A DNA stretch of 39,477 nt from Bacteroidales bacterium (GTDB lineage Bacteria > Bacteroidota > Bacteroidia > Bacteroidales > UBA7960), in contig JAHYJD010000023.1 of assembly GCA_019429365.1 (NCBI GenBank), positions 1-39,477 on the forward strand, read 5' to 3'. Positions 23,088-30,761 of the stretch are shown in pieces. Numbering within the stretch: position 1 is the stretch's first letter; every line of letters starts with the position of its first letter. A program made the translations under genes and the position numbers. The notes below the pieces were generated by a model. It was not told the origin of the DNA and did no database searches. It worked only from the letters and a program-made list of their open reading frames with translations.

Positions 23088-23612
23088 TTATTCTTGCTTA
23101 TCAAATTCAATTACAACCAGCGGCTGCCTGGCCTCAACGGTTTGCCCGTCAGAAACTTTTACGTCGGCAATCGTTCCGGCCTTCTTGGCCTTGAACTCGC
23201 TTTCCATTTTCATGGCTGAAATGATGATAACTGTTTGTCCGGCTTCCACTTTATCACCTTTCTCAACAAATACCTTTACCACTTTGCCCGGAATGGGAGC
23301 CTTAATAACGTTATCGCCATCGTCGTCAAGGGCTTTGTTGCGGCTGGCCAGGTATTTTGATTCGGCATCGATAATTTCCACTTCATAAGTGGTCTTCAAG
23401 GTGTTCACAAGGTATTTTTTTACGCCGCTTACTGGTATGAGCTCAATGTTGAACGATCTGTTCTGGTAAATTACGGAATAACTGCCTTCACTTACCTTCA
23501 CAAAATCAAGCTCAAACTCTTTTCCGTCAAGCGCCACCAGGAGCTTGTTGTCTTGCCTGCTAAGCAGTTCAACTTTGGCAATCCTGTCATTTAGTTTTAC
23601 TTCGAATGGCAT
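23088..23612 (-). CDS. Biotin carboxyl carrier protein of acyl-CoA carboxylase
   Basis: The 174-aa protein ends in a biotinyl domain (about 103-172) with the attachment motif SAMKMESE at Lys135, preceded by [18 protein letters not shown]. The N-terminal part (about 1-100) is a beta-rich region that probably docks on the biotin carboxylase or carboxyltransferase subunit; it lacks the Pro/Ala-rich linker of classic AccB and has only a short acidic DDDGD link. The gene lies between the biotin carboxylase and carboxyltransferase genes with 9- and 11-nt gaps, so stoichiometric expression of a complex is expected. Confidence 0.93.
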   Translation of the reverse strand: MPFEVKLNDRIAKVELLSRQDNKLLVALDGKEFELDFVKVSEGSYSVIYQNRSFNIELIPVSGVKKYLVNTLKTTYEVEIIDAESKYLASRNKALDDDGDNVIKAPIPGKVVKVFVEKGDKVEAGQTVIIISAMKMESEFKAKKAGTIADVKVSDGQTVEARQPLVVIEFDKQE

Positions 23613-23621
23613 AATGTCTGC

Positions 23622-25127
23622 TTAAAGTTTCAATATATTTCTTACCCGGTTATAATCCTTCCAGTTGTTTTTCAGGGCGGTCATTTCCTTTGGGCTTGCC
23701 TTTTCCATTTTGTCAAGGTACTCGATAAACGTGGTAATGATTACCATATCATCGCAGGTTTCGCCACACGGTTTTTCCTCCATTAAAAAGTCCATATTCT
23801 CTTCAATAAAGTGTGTGGTGTAGTTGCCTTTAACAAAATCGTCGGCCAGGGTAATGCGCTCAAGAAATTTCAGGTTATTCTTTACTCCATTAATTTTAAA
23901 CTCCTTGATTGCCCTTCTGATCCGCTCAATGGCTTCCTGGCGATTGCGACCCCAAACGATGAGTTTGGCAATGAGCGGGTCGTAGTAAAGCGGAATCTCA
24001 AAGCCTTCGTAAATGTAGCCGTCCACACGCACGCCCACGCCGTAGGGAATATCGATATGGGTCACCTTACCCGGTGCAGGCATAAAATTGTTGTCGGGGT
24101 CTTCTGCATACACGCGGCACTCAATGGCATGGCCGCTCTGCCTTAATTCGTCCTGGGTATAGGTTAGCGGCAGGCCGTTGGCAATATTGATCTGCTCTTT
24201 AACCAGGTCAACGCCGACCACACGCTCGGTAATGGGATGCTCCACCTGCAGGCGGGTGTTCATTTCCAGGAAGTAGTAGTTCAAGTCTTTATCCACTATA
24301 AACTCAATGGTGCCGGCCCCTTCGTAATTCACGGCCTTAGCTGCGGCCACGGCATATTCGCCCATTTCGGCCCTTTTTTCAGGGGTGAGGATAGGCGAAG
24401 GCGCCTCTTCAATGATCTTTTGGTGGCGGCGCTGCACCGAGCACTCGCGCTCAAAGAGGTGGATCACATTGCCGTGCTGGTCTGCCAGAATCTGGAATTC
24501 AATATGGTGGGGCGATTCGATGTATTTTTCAATAAAAACCGAATCATCGCCAAAGGCTGACCTCGCCTCAGAGCGGGCTGCACGCAGTGAGCTTTTGATA
24601 TCCCTCTGGTTTTTAACCAGGCGCATGCCCTTGCCGCCACCGCCGGCCGAAGCCTTGATCATGACCGGCAGCCCGATTTCTTTTATGCTCTTTATAGCTT
24701 CGCTTTCGCTGGAAATTTCACCAGGTGTTCCGGGCACCACCGGCACGCCGGCTTCCATCATGGTTTTACGGGCCGTGATCTTATCGCCCATATTGGTTAT
24801 GGCATAAGGCGAAGGACCAATAAATTTGATTCCCTTTTGCTGGCAACGCTTTGAAAAGCCTGCATTTTCAGATAAAAAGCCGTAGCCCGGGTGTATGGCA
24901 TCAGCGCCGCTCTTTTTGGCAACCTCAATAATCTTGTTGCGGTTCAGGTACGACTCGAGCGAGGGCGAAGGACCAATGTGGTAAGCCTCGTCTGCATATA
25001 ACACGTGCATGGCCTTGCGGTCGGCATCAGAATATACCGCTACCGTTTGAATGCCCATTTCGCGACACGAACGCATGATCCGCACTGCAATTTCACCGCG
25101 ATTGGCCACCAAAACTTTTTTAATCAT
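23622..25127 (-). CDS. accC: Acetyl/propionyl-CoA carboxylase, biotin carboxylase subunit
   Basis: The 501-aa protein is a full ATP-grasp biotin carboxylase: KKVLVANRGEIAVRI at the N-terminus, HPGYGFLSEN near 79-88, the glycine-rich ATP lid AGGGGKGMRL (161-170), ERECSVQRRHQKIIEEAPSP (226-245) and the catalytic EMNTRLQVEHPITE (288-301). A C-terminal tail of about 50 residues, with CGETCDD near 455, goes beyond the usual 450-aa AccC and is typical of the Bacteroidota operon type. It carboxylates biotin on the adjacent carrier protein using ATP and bicarbonate. It heads the operon and is divergent from the thioredoxin-reductase fusion, with a 206-nt AT-rich gap holding a possible TATTTTCG box on its strand. 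Confidence 0.95.
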   Translation of the reverse strand: MIKKVLVANRGEIAVRIMRSCREMGIQTVAVYSDADRKAMHVLYADEAYHIGPSPSLESYLNRNKIIEVAKKSGADAIHPGYGFLSENAGFSKRCQQKGIKFIGPSPYAITNMGDKITARKTMMEAGVPVVPGTPGEISSESEAIKSIKEIGLPVMIKASAGGGGKGMRLVKNQRDIKSSLRAARSEARSAFGDDSVFIEKYIESPHHIEFQILADQHGNVIHLFERECSVQRRHQKIIEEAPSPILTPEKRAEMGEYAVAAAKAVNYEGAGTIEFIVDKDLNYYFLEMNTRLQVEHPITERVVGVDLVKEQINIANGLPLTYTQDELRQSGHAIECRVYAEDPDNNFMPAPGKVTHIDIPYGVGVRVDGYIYEGFEIPLYYDPLIAKLIVWGRNRQEAIERIRRAIKEFKINGVKNNLKFLERITLADDFVKGNYTTHFIEENMDFLMEEKPCGETCDDMVIITTFIEYLDKMEKASPKEMTALKNNWKDYNRVRNILKL

Positions 25128-25260
25128 ATGGATATTGGATTGGTTTTTTTAAACTTCGAATTATAAAGTTACTAAACATTTGTTTTAGTTCGAAAATATT
25201 TTTTTATTACCTGAAAAATTCAGAACTGACAAGACCAATATTTTGATTGTCATTTTGGCA

Positions 25261-25268
25261 TATATTTG
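25261..25268 (+). promoter_or_regulatory. -7 box upstream of the Trx-TrxR fusion
   Basis: TATATTTG matches TAnnTTTG. A TTTG at 25242-25245 lies only 15 nt upstream, shorter than the usual spacing. The transcript would start near 25275 and carry a leader of about 59 nt. Confidence 0.45.
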
Positions 25269-25333
25269 CCTATGGCAGGGCTTTTGACAAAGGTAAACAT
25301 TCAAATATATAAATATAAAAAATTAATTCTGTT

Positions 25334-26602
25334 ATGATTGAAATAAATCAGGATGCTTTTGAAAAGCTTTTGCAGGAGCACGAAAATGTAGTGTTGGATT
25401 TTTACTCAACCGAATGCCCGCCCTGCGAGGCGCTGGCCCCAAAGTTTGAAAGCCTTGGCGAGCTGTATGGAGAAGACATTCACTTTGTAAAAATGTACAG
25501 GCAAGGAAACCGTGAGTTGGCGCAGAGACTGGGCGTAATGTCATCGCCCACGCTGTTGTTTTTCAAAAGTGGCAAGCAAGTAGGAGAGGTGTTGAGGGGT
25601 GGCATTCGCCGCTCAGAAATAATGCGCAATCTTGACCAAATGCTTCCCGAAAGCCGTGTAAAGGAAATTCATTCAAAAATAAAGCCGGTAACCACCCATA
25701 CCGAAGCCCTTATATTGGGCGCAGGCCCGGGCGGATTGGCAGCAGCCATTTACCTGGCGCAGGCAAAAGTAGATACCCTGCTGGTTGACCCGCTTTTGCC
25801 GGGCGGGCAGGTTTCGACCACCCACCAGGTGAGCAACTACCCGGGTTTTGTTGAACCCCAGCCCGGCTATATGCTGGCCCATTATATGGCCGAGCAGGCA
25901 AAGGTTGCCGGTGCAAAATTCAAGGTGGCTGTAGAGATCAGCAAGGTTGATCTGGTAAACAAAGAAGTGCTTATTGATGGCTTTGAAACCCTAAAGGCCA
26001 AAAAAATTGTGATTGCTACAGGCGCTTCGCCCAGGTATCTGAACATAGCGGGCGAGAAGGAGTTTTACGGCAAAGGCATTTCGTATTGTGCCACCTGCGA
26101 TGCAAAGTATTTTCATGATAAAGAAGTAATAATCATTGGCGGCGGCAATACGGCTGTGGAAGAATCGGCCTTTATCTCGAAGTTCGCTTCAAAGATCACC
26201 ATGGTGCAGCAATTGCCCTATCTTACGGCCAATAAAACGGCCCAGGATGTGGCCCTTGCCGACCCCAAGATCAACATAATTTACGAGCACGAACCGCGAG
26301 GATTTTACCGCGATGGCGACAAAATGCTGGTGAAGGTGCAAGACCTCAAATCGGGTGAGCTGAAAGAATTGGTTGGCGATGGGGTGTTCGTTTTTGTAGG
26401 TATGAAACCCAACCTCGACCTGATCACTGATGACCTGGAAAAGGACCAGTGGGGTTACATTAAAACCGACGACGAAATGCGCACCAGCATTCCGGGCGTA
26501 TATGCCGTGGGCGATGTGATCAGCAAGAAATACCGACAGATCACCACCGCCGTAGCCGATGGAACCATTGCTTCCATTGCCCTGGCCAAGGAACTGGAAT
26601 AA
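25334..26602 (+). CDS. Thioredoxin domain fused to thioredoxin-reductase-like flavoprotein
   Basis: The 422-aa protein joins an N-terminal thioredoxin fold (about 1-105, active site C28-P-P-C31 in STECPPCEALAP, cis-Pro in SSPTLLFF) to a low-molecular-weight thioredoxin reductase (about 122-422). The reductase has the FAD motif LILGAGPGGLAAAIYLA, the redox pair C252-A-T-C255 in SYCATCDAKYF, GGGNTAVEES (269-278), GVYAVGDV and RQITTAVADG. The NADPH-specific HRRxxxRA motif is missing: its place reads VQQLPYLTA (about 291-299). Fusion partners in known cases usually have thioredoxin at the C-terminus. It probably delivers electrons to a dithiol target in the cytoplasm, but the electron donor may not be NADPH. 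Divergent from accC. Confidence 0.92.
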   Translation: MIEINQDAFEKLLQEHENVVLDFYSTECPPCEALAPKFESLGELYGEDIHFVKMYRQGNRELAQRLGVMSSPTLLFFKSGKQVGEVLRGGIRRSEIMRNLDQMLPESRVKEIHSKIKPVTTHTEALILGAGPGGLAAAIYLAQAKVDTLLVDPLLPGGQVSTTHQVSNYPGFVEPQPGYMLAHYMAEQAKVAGAKFKVAVEISKVDLVNKEVLIDGFETLKAKKIVIATGASPRYLNIAGEKEFYGKGISYCATCDAKYFHDKEVIIIGGGNTAVEESAFISKFASKITMVQQLPYLTANKTAQDVALADPKINIIYEHEPRGFYRDGDKMLVKVQDLKSGELKELVGDGVFVFVGMKPNLDLITDDLEKDQWGYIKTDDEMRTSIPGVYAVGDVISKKYRQITTAVADGTIASIALAKELE

Positions 26603-26605
26603 AAG

Positions 26606-26773
26606 GGGTAGGGACAAGTCAGGATTAAAATGCAAGAGCAGGGCAGGTTTAATATACAGGGACAGCTCGGGTTTAAAAAGTAGGGACAGGTCGCGACCTG
26701 TCCCTAACCTTTAACATTATGACCTGTCCCTAACCTTTAACATTATGACCTGTCCCTACCCATTATTCATTAT
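26606..26773. repeat. Palindrome and tandem-repeat island between convergent genes
   Basis: The centre is a 26-nt perfect palindrome at 26681-26706 (core GGTCGCGACC). To its right, a 26-nt unit beginning GACCTGTCCCTAACC occurs exactly twice (26695-26720, 26721-26746) and a third, diverged copy (from 26747) runs into the last codons of rlmH. To its left are degenerate, inverted versions (GGGACAAGTCAGG, GGGCAGG, GGGACAGCTCGGG). It separates the convergent Trx-TrxR and rlmH genes and could act as a bidirectional terminator, but has no clear U-tract. Confidence 0.88.
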
Positions 26774-27236
26774 GATAACCTTCGTTTCGGATTATGGTAA
26801 AAGCGCGGTAAAGTTGTTCCACAAAGAACAGACGAACCATTTGGTGCGAAAAGGTCATTTTCGAAAGTGATAGTTTCAGTTGGGCTTTGGCTTTCACGGT
26901 TTCATCAAAACCCCAGGCGCCGCCCACCACAAACAAAAGGTTTTTGGTTGACTGGTTGAGCCTTTGCTGGATAAAGGCGGCAAATTCGACGGAAGTGAAG
27001 GTTTTCCCTTTCTCATCGAGTAACACAGAGAAGTCGGCCTTGTCCATTTGTTGCAAAATCACTTCGGCCTCTTTTTGCATGAGCTGGGCAGGGGGAAATG
27101 ACTGGAATTTTCGGGCAAGGCTATGCTCCAGCACTTCGAATGTGGTGTAATGCGCCAGGCGCTTCAGGAATTTCTCAATGCCTTCGCGCAGATAAGCATC
27201 ATCGGTTTTGCCAATGGTAAGTAAGGTAATCTTCAT
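26763..27236 (-). CDS. rlmH: 23S rRNA (pseudouridine-1915-N3)-methyltransferase RlmH
   Basis: The 157-aa product is a full-length SPOUT methyltransferase of the RlmH family: MKITLLTIGKT at the start, FSVLLDEKGKTFTSVEFA, the SAM-binding knot FVVGGAWGFDE, KLSLSKMTFSHQMVRLFFVEQLYRAF and the C-terminal YHNE, a variant of the usual YHH ending. It methylates pseudouridine 1915 in helix 69 of 23S rRNA on assembled 70S ribosomes. The last codons lie inside a diverged copy of the 26-nt intergenic repeat, so the C-terminus may have been remodelled by it. It diverges from the DUF4783 gene. Confidence 0.95.
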   Translation of the reverse strand: MKITLLTIGKTDDAYLREGIEKFLKRLAHYTTFEVLEHSLARKFQSFPPAQLMQKEAEVILQQMDKADFSVLLDEKGKTFTSVEFAAFIQQRLNQSTKNLLFVVGGAWGFDETVKAKAQLKLSLSKMTFSHQMVRLFFVEQLYRAFTIIRNEGYHNE

Positions 27237-27282
27237 TGCTTTGTTTTTTTTGCCCCCATTTTATTTGGTTCAGAATGTGGGT

Positions 27283-27314
27283 TTTGCAAAGGCACGCATT
27301 TTGCATTATCTTTG
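27283..27314 (+). promoter_or_regulatory. Consensus promoter of the DUF4783 gene
   Basis: TTTG (27283-27286), 20-nt spacer, TATCTTTG (27307-27314): a full match to the Bacteroidota consensus. The transcript would start near 27321, leaving a leader of about 85 nt before the ATG at 27406. Confidence 0.75.
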
Positions 27315-27405
27315 TTACTGAAATTAAAAGGCGCCTCAAATTTTTTACAATAATAATTGATTTGGTTCAGTTTTTGCAAAGCTATTGCCGAATTTACTCT
27401 TGATC

Positions 27406-27813
27406 ATGAAAAAGACGCTTACCCATATTGTTTTTCTCGGCATTATCTTTTTATTGCAGGCTTCTATGGCTTTTTCTCAAACCGACAGCATGGCCCGTGA
27501 AATAGCCCAGGCCATCCGCCAGGGAAATGCCCGCGAGGTGGCCAAACACTTTGGTCAGAATGTTGACCTGACGCTTCCTGGCAGTGAAGGTACTTTCAGT
27601 AAGTCGCAGGCCGAAGTAATTCTCCGTAATTTCTTTTCGCGCAACGTGCCCACAGCCCTCTCCATTCCCCATCAGGGTACTTCGCGCGACGGTTCCATTT
27701 ACGTGATTGGAACCCTGCAGACCAGGGGAGGACAAAGCTACCGGACCTATTTCCTGCTGAAAAAGGTTTCAGATAATTTCCAGTTACACCAGATTCAATT
27801 CGAACCGCAGTAG
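27406..27813 (+). CDS. DUF4783 family secreted protein
   Basis: The 135-aa product starts with a signal peptide (MKKTLTHIVFLGIIFLLQ to AFSQ, about residues 1-25) and continues as a single small domain with NTF2/SnoaL-like character: IAQAIRQGNAREVAKHF, VDLTLPGSEGTFSKSQAE, ILRNFF and a closing beta segment YRTYFLLKKVSDNFQLHQIQFE. This matches DUF4783, a family of exported Bacteroidota proteins without known function. The upstream TTG at 27385 is rejected in favour of the ATG because the signal peptide begins there. It has its own consensus promoter and an intrinsic terminator 30 nt downstream. Confidence 0.85.
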   Translation: MKKTLTHIVFLGIIFLLQASMAFSQTDSMAREIAQAIRQGNAREVAKHFGQNVDLTLPGSEGTFSKSQAEVILRNFFSRNVPTALSIPHQGTSRDGSIYVIGTLQTRGGQSYRTYFLLKKVSDNFQLHQIQFEPQ

Positions 27814-27843
27814 GTGCGGATGGGGTTTGTATTGGATAACTTG

Positions 27844-27864
27844 ATGGCCGAAAGGCCATTTTTT
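27844..27864 (+). terminator. Intrinsic terminator of the DUF4783 gene
   Basis: ATGGCC-type stem (27844-27849), GAAA tetraloop, GGCCAT (27854-27859), followed by a run of six T. A compact rho-independent terminator. Confidence 0.88.
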
Positions 27865-27997
27865 ATTCCTCCCTTTAAGCATAAACCCTTGCCAGTTTTT
27901 TATTGCTGAACCGGGCTTTCTTTTTACTATATTTATATTTTTGTGTATTAACAAGTGAACTCAGGTTAGAGTGCCAAACTTTCCAACCCCTTTTTGA

Positions 27998-29815
27998 ATG
28001 TTTACACTTGAAATTGCAATTGTTCTTGTAGTGCTGCTTGGGGCAGTAATTCTTTTCGCCACCGAGCGCTATCCTGTTGATGTGGTGGCCATAATTGCCA
28101 TGTCGGTGCTGGTAATTACTGGAGTTATCACGCCCGAGCAGGGTGTTTCAGGCTTCAGCAATTCGGCCACCATAACCGTGGCGGCCATGTTTATTCTGAG
28201 CGCGGCCCTTTTTAAGTCGGGTGCTGTGGTTGGTATAGGAAAGAAGATGGCCCAGCTTTTCAAGTATAATTTTTGGGTAGGGGTGTTTGTCCTTATGCTT
28301 ACTGTTGCCACCATTTCTGCCTTTATTAACAATACCCCGGTGGTGGCTATCTTTATTCCCATCCTTGCGGGAGCCGCTGCCAGTTCAAAAAAAAACCTTG
28401 CCAAGATGCTGATGCCGCTTTCCTATGCATCAATGTTTGGAGGGGTTTGCACACTAATTGGCACTTCAACCAATATTCTGGTCAGCGGCATTGCTGCCGA
28501 TAATGGGTTAGAGCCGTTTGGCATGTTTGAAATGTCGAAAATGGGTTTGATCTTTCTGGCGGTAGGGCTGGTTTATATGATGCTGGTTGGCATTCGCCTG
28601 ATCCCTGACCGGGGCTACAGTGGTGGGCTGGTAAAGAAATTCGGTATGGGCGAATATCTTACCGAAATAGTATTGTTGAAAAAGGCACCTTCGGTTGGTA
28701 AAACCATTGCAGAATCGCCCCTGGTTAAATTGCTGGAGATCGATATCCTTGAAGTAAATAAAAAGGGCCAGCACTTTATTATGCCAAGCGGCGATATGCT
28801 GCTTGAGGAGGGAGATATACTTAAGGTACGCTGCGATGTGGAGAAGATCAAAACCCTGAAGGAAAGGCAGGGGATTGCCTTGAAAACAGATGTTAAATTC
28901 AGCGAATTGAAACCTTCGAATTCTGGATCGAATGTTGAGCAGGAGAAACTCGTACTTGTTGAAGCAGTTATAGCCCCCAATAGCCATTTTGAAGGCAAAA
29001 CCGTGAAACAGATTGGGTTTCGTCAGCGCTATGGGGCAACAGTACTGGCAATTCGTCACAGAGGTGAGGTAATGCGCGATAAGGTCGCCACAACCGTTCT
29101 GCGCTCGGGTGATACCCTGCTGATCGAAGTGGACCCTGACAAACTGCCCTTTTTGCAGCAACTGCAGCTTCGCGGCCGTAACACCTTTTTGATCGTTTCG
29201 GAGGTTGACTTTCCCAAGTTTAAAAAGGAAAAGATATATACAGTAGTTATTACACTCGTTGCAATTATTGCTGTTGCCTCACTGGAGATTTTGCCAATAA
29301 TGGTGGCCGCATTGATAGGGTGTATGTTCCTTGTTGTTACAAAATGCATTAGCATGGAAGAAGCCTACCAGGCCATCGACTGGAAGGTGATTTTCCTGCT
29401 TGCTGGTGCCATGAGTATGGGTGTGGCTCTCGACCGCAGCGGGGCAGCCGCCCTTTTAAGTGGTTTTCTGATCGATATTGTTGGCGGCCTTGGGCCCATC
29501 GCGATAGTATCAGTACTATACCTGATAACCTCACTGCTTACCGAAACCATGAGCAACAACGCCAGCGCAGTGCTGCTGGCTCCCATTGCCATAGCCGCCG
29601 CCATTACCATGGAGGTCGATGCCAGACCATTCCTTATGGCCATTACCTTTGCGGCTTCCTCCAGCTTTATGACTCCGGTGGGCTATCAAACCAACACCAT
29701 GATTTATGGTGCCGGCGGATTTAAATTCTCGGACTTCCTAAGGGTGGGAACTCCACTCAATATAATATTCTGGATACTTGCCACCTTTCTTATTCCTGTT
29801 TTTTTCCCTTTCTAA
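27998..29815 (+). CDS. SLC13/DASS-type permease with two TrkA-C (RCK-C) domains
   Basis: The 605-aa protein has two membrane halves around a soluble centre. The first half (about 1-205) carries the helix-hairpin signature INNTPVVAIFIPI and the TNILVSG loop; the second (about 410-605) has SNNASAVLLAPIAIA and the matching VGYQTNTMIYG loop. The central part contains two TrkA-C-like regulatory domains (about 220-290 and 313-385), each ending in a GD-type turn (LLEEGDILKVRCD; VLRSGDTLLIEVD). DASS proteins move sulfate, phosphate or di/tricarboxylates, often with sodium, in the inner membrane; the substrate here is unknown. It is followed after 11 nt by an MscS-type channel gene, so both are probably cotranscribed. 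Confidence 0.92.
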   Translation: MFTLEIAIVLVVLLGAVILFATERYPVDVVAIIAMSVLVITGVITPEQGVSGFSNSATITVAAMFILSAALFKSGAVVGIGKKMAQLFKYNFWVGVFVLMLTVATISAFINNTPVVAIFIPILAGAAASSKKNLAKMLMPLSYASMFGGVCTLIGTSTNILVSGIAADNGLEPFGMFEMSKMGLIFLAVGLVYMMLVGIRLIPDRGYSGGLVKKFGMGEYLTEIVLLKKAPSVGKTIAESPLVKLLEIDILEVNKKGQHFIMPSGDMLLEEGDILKVRCDVEKIKTLKERQGIALKTDVKFSELKPSNSGSNVEQEKLVLVEAVIAPNSHFEGKTVKQIGFRQRYGATVLAIRHRGEVMRDKVATTVLRSGDTLLIEVDPDKLPFLQQLQLRGRNTFLIVSEVDFPKFKKEKIYTVVITLVAIIAVASLEILPIMVAALIGCMFLVVTKCISMEEAYQAIDWKVIFLLAGAMSMGVALDRSGAAALLSGFLIDIVGGLGPIAIVSVLYLITSLLTETMSNNASAVLLAPIAIAAAITMEVDARPFLMAITFAASSSFMTPVGYQTNTMIYGAGGFKFSDFLRVGTPLNIIFWILATFLIPVFFPF

Positions 29816-29826
29816 CCAATTAACAT

Positions 29827-30732
29827 ATGGAAACCTTAAAAATTTTTTACTTGTCGGCAAGGGAATTTCTCGAACATCCGCTTTTTAAGCTGGGCAACAC
29901 TGCCTTTACTCTTTCTACCATTCTGTACCTGGTCATTTCAATAACGCTGCTTTTTTATTTGTCGGGCAAATTAAAGAGGCTGCTGCAAAACCGGATTCTT
30001 GCCAAATATAATGTGGAAATAGGGGTAAGACAGGCCATTAGTACCATTCTGAGATACGTAATTGTGGTGGTTGGCCTGGTCGTAATCATTCAAACTGCTG
30101 GTATTGACCTGAGTTTTATAACTATTCTTGCAGGGGCGCTGGGTGTGGGTATTGGCTTTGGCCTGCAAAATATTACCAATAACTTCGTCAGTGGTATAGT
30201 AATTTTAATTGAAAGGCCCGTAAAGGTTGGCGACCGCATTGAGGTAAACACCACTTCTGGCGAAAAAGTAAACGGCGATGTGATCAATATCTCTGCCCGG
30301 GCGACCACCATTCTTACCAATGATAACATTGCTATTATTGTTCCCAACTCTAACCTGATTACTTCTGCAGTGATCAACTGGAGCTACAACGACCGCAGGG
30401 TTAGGTTTAACTTCGTGGTGCCCGTGCACTACGATGAAGATCCTGAAGTGGTAAAGAAACTCCTTCTCGAAGTGGCCAGGGAGAATGAAGGGGTACTAAA
30501 AAATCCAATACCAGATGTTTTGCTTGATGAATTTGCAGACAGCTCCATTAATTATGTGCTGAGGATTTGGACCACACGCTACATTCAAAAGCCTGGGGTG
30601 CTGCGCAGCCAGCTGTATTATGCCATTGCGAAGAAATTCCGCGAAAACAATATTACCATACCCTATCATCAGCTCGACCTTTATGTGAAGGAAATGGTGA
30701 GTGAGAAACTCAAATCTGGCTTGGATGGGTAG
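29827..30732 (+). CDS. Small-conductance mechanosensitive channel (MscS family)
   Basis: The 301-aa product has an N-terminal hydrophobic part with three to four membrane segments, the last being the pore helix and hinge LAGALGVGIGFGLQNITNNFVSG (about 98-120, glycine/alanine-rich), followed by the beta domain with RPVKVGDRIEV, the NARATTILTNDN-like segment and IVPNSNLI, and a C-terminal alpha/beta domain (about 190-290). MscS channels open under membrane tension and release solutes during osmotic downshock. The gene lies 11 nt after the SLC13 permease, suggesting coupled expression. It converges on the glycosyltransferase gene with a 29-nt gap. Confidence 0.95.
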   Translation: METLKIFYLSAREFLEHPLFKLGNTAFTLSTILYLVISITLLFYLSGKLKRLLQNRILAKYNVEIGVRQAISTILRYVIVVVGLVVIIQTAGIDLSFITILAGALGVGIGFGLQNITNNFVSGIVILIERPVKVGDRIEVNTTSGEKVNGDVINISARATTILTNDNIAIIVPNSNLITSAVINWSYNDRRVRFNFVVPVHYDEDPEVVKKLLLEVARENEGVLKNPIPDVLLDEFADSSINYVLRIWTTRYIQKPGVLRSQLYYAIAKKFRENNITIPYHQLDLYVKEMVSEKLKSGLDG

Positions 30733-30761
30733 GGTTTTAGGCTAATTCTTAAAGTGCTTTC

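Noticed and set aside
26695-26773. 26-nt direct repeats considered as a CRISPR array
   Set aside because: The copies are back to back without spacers and decay towards rlmH; no cas genes are in the window.
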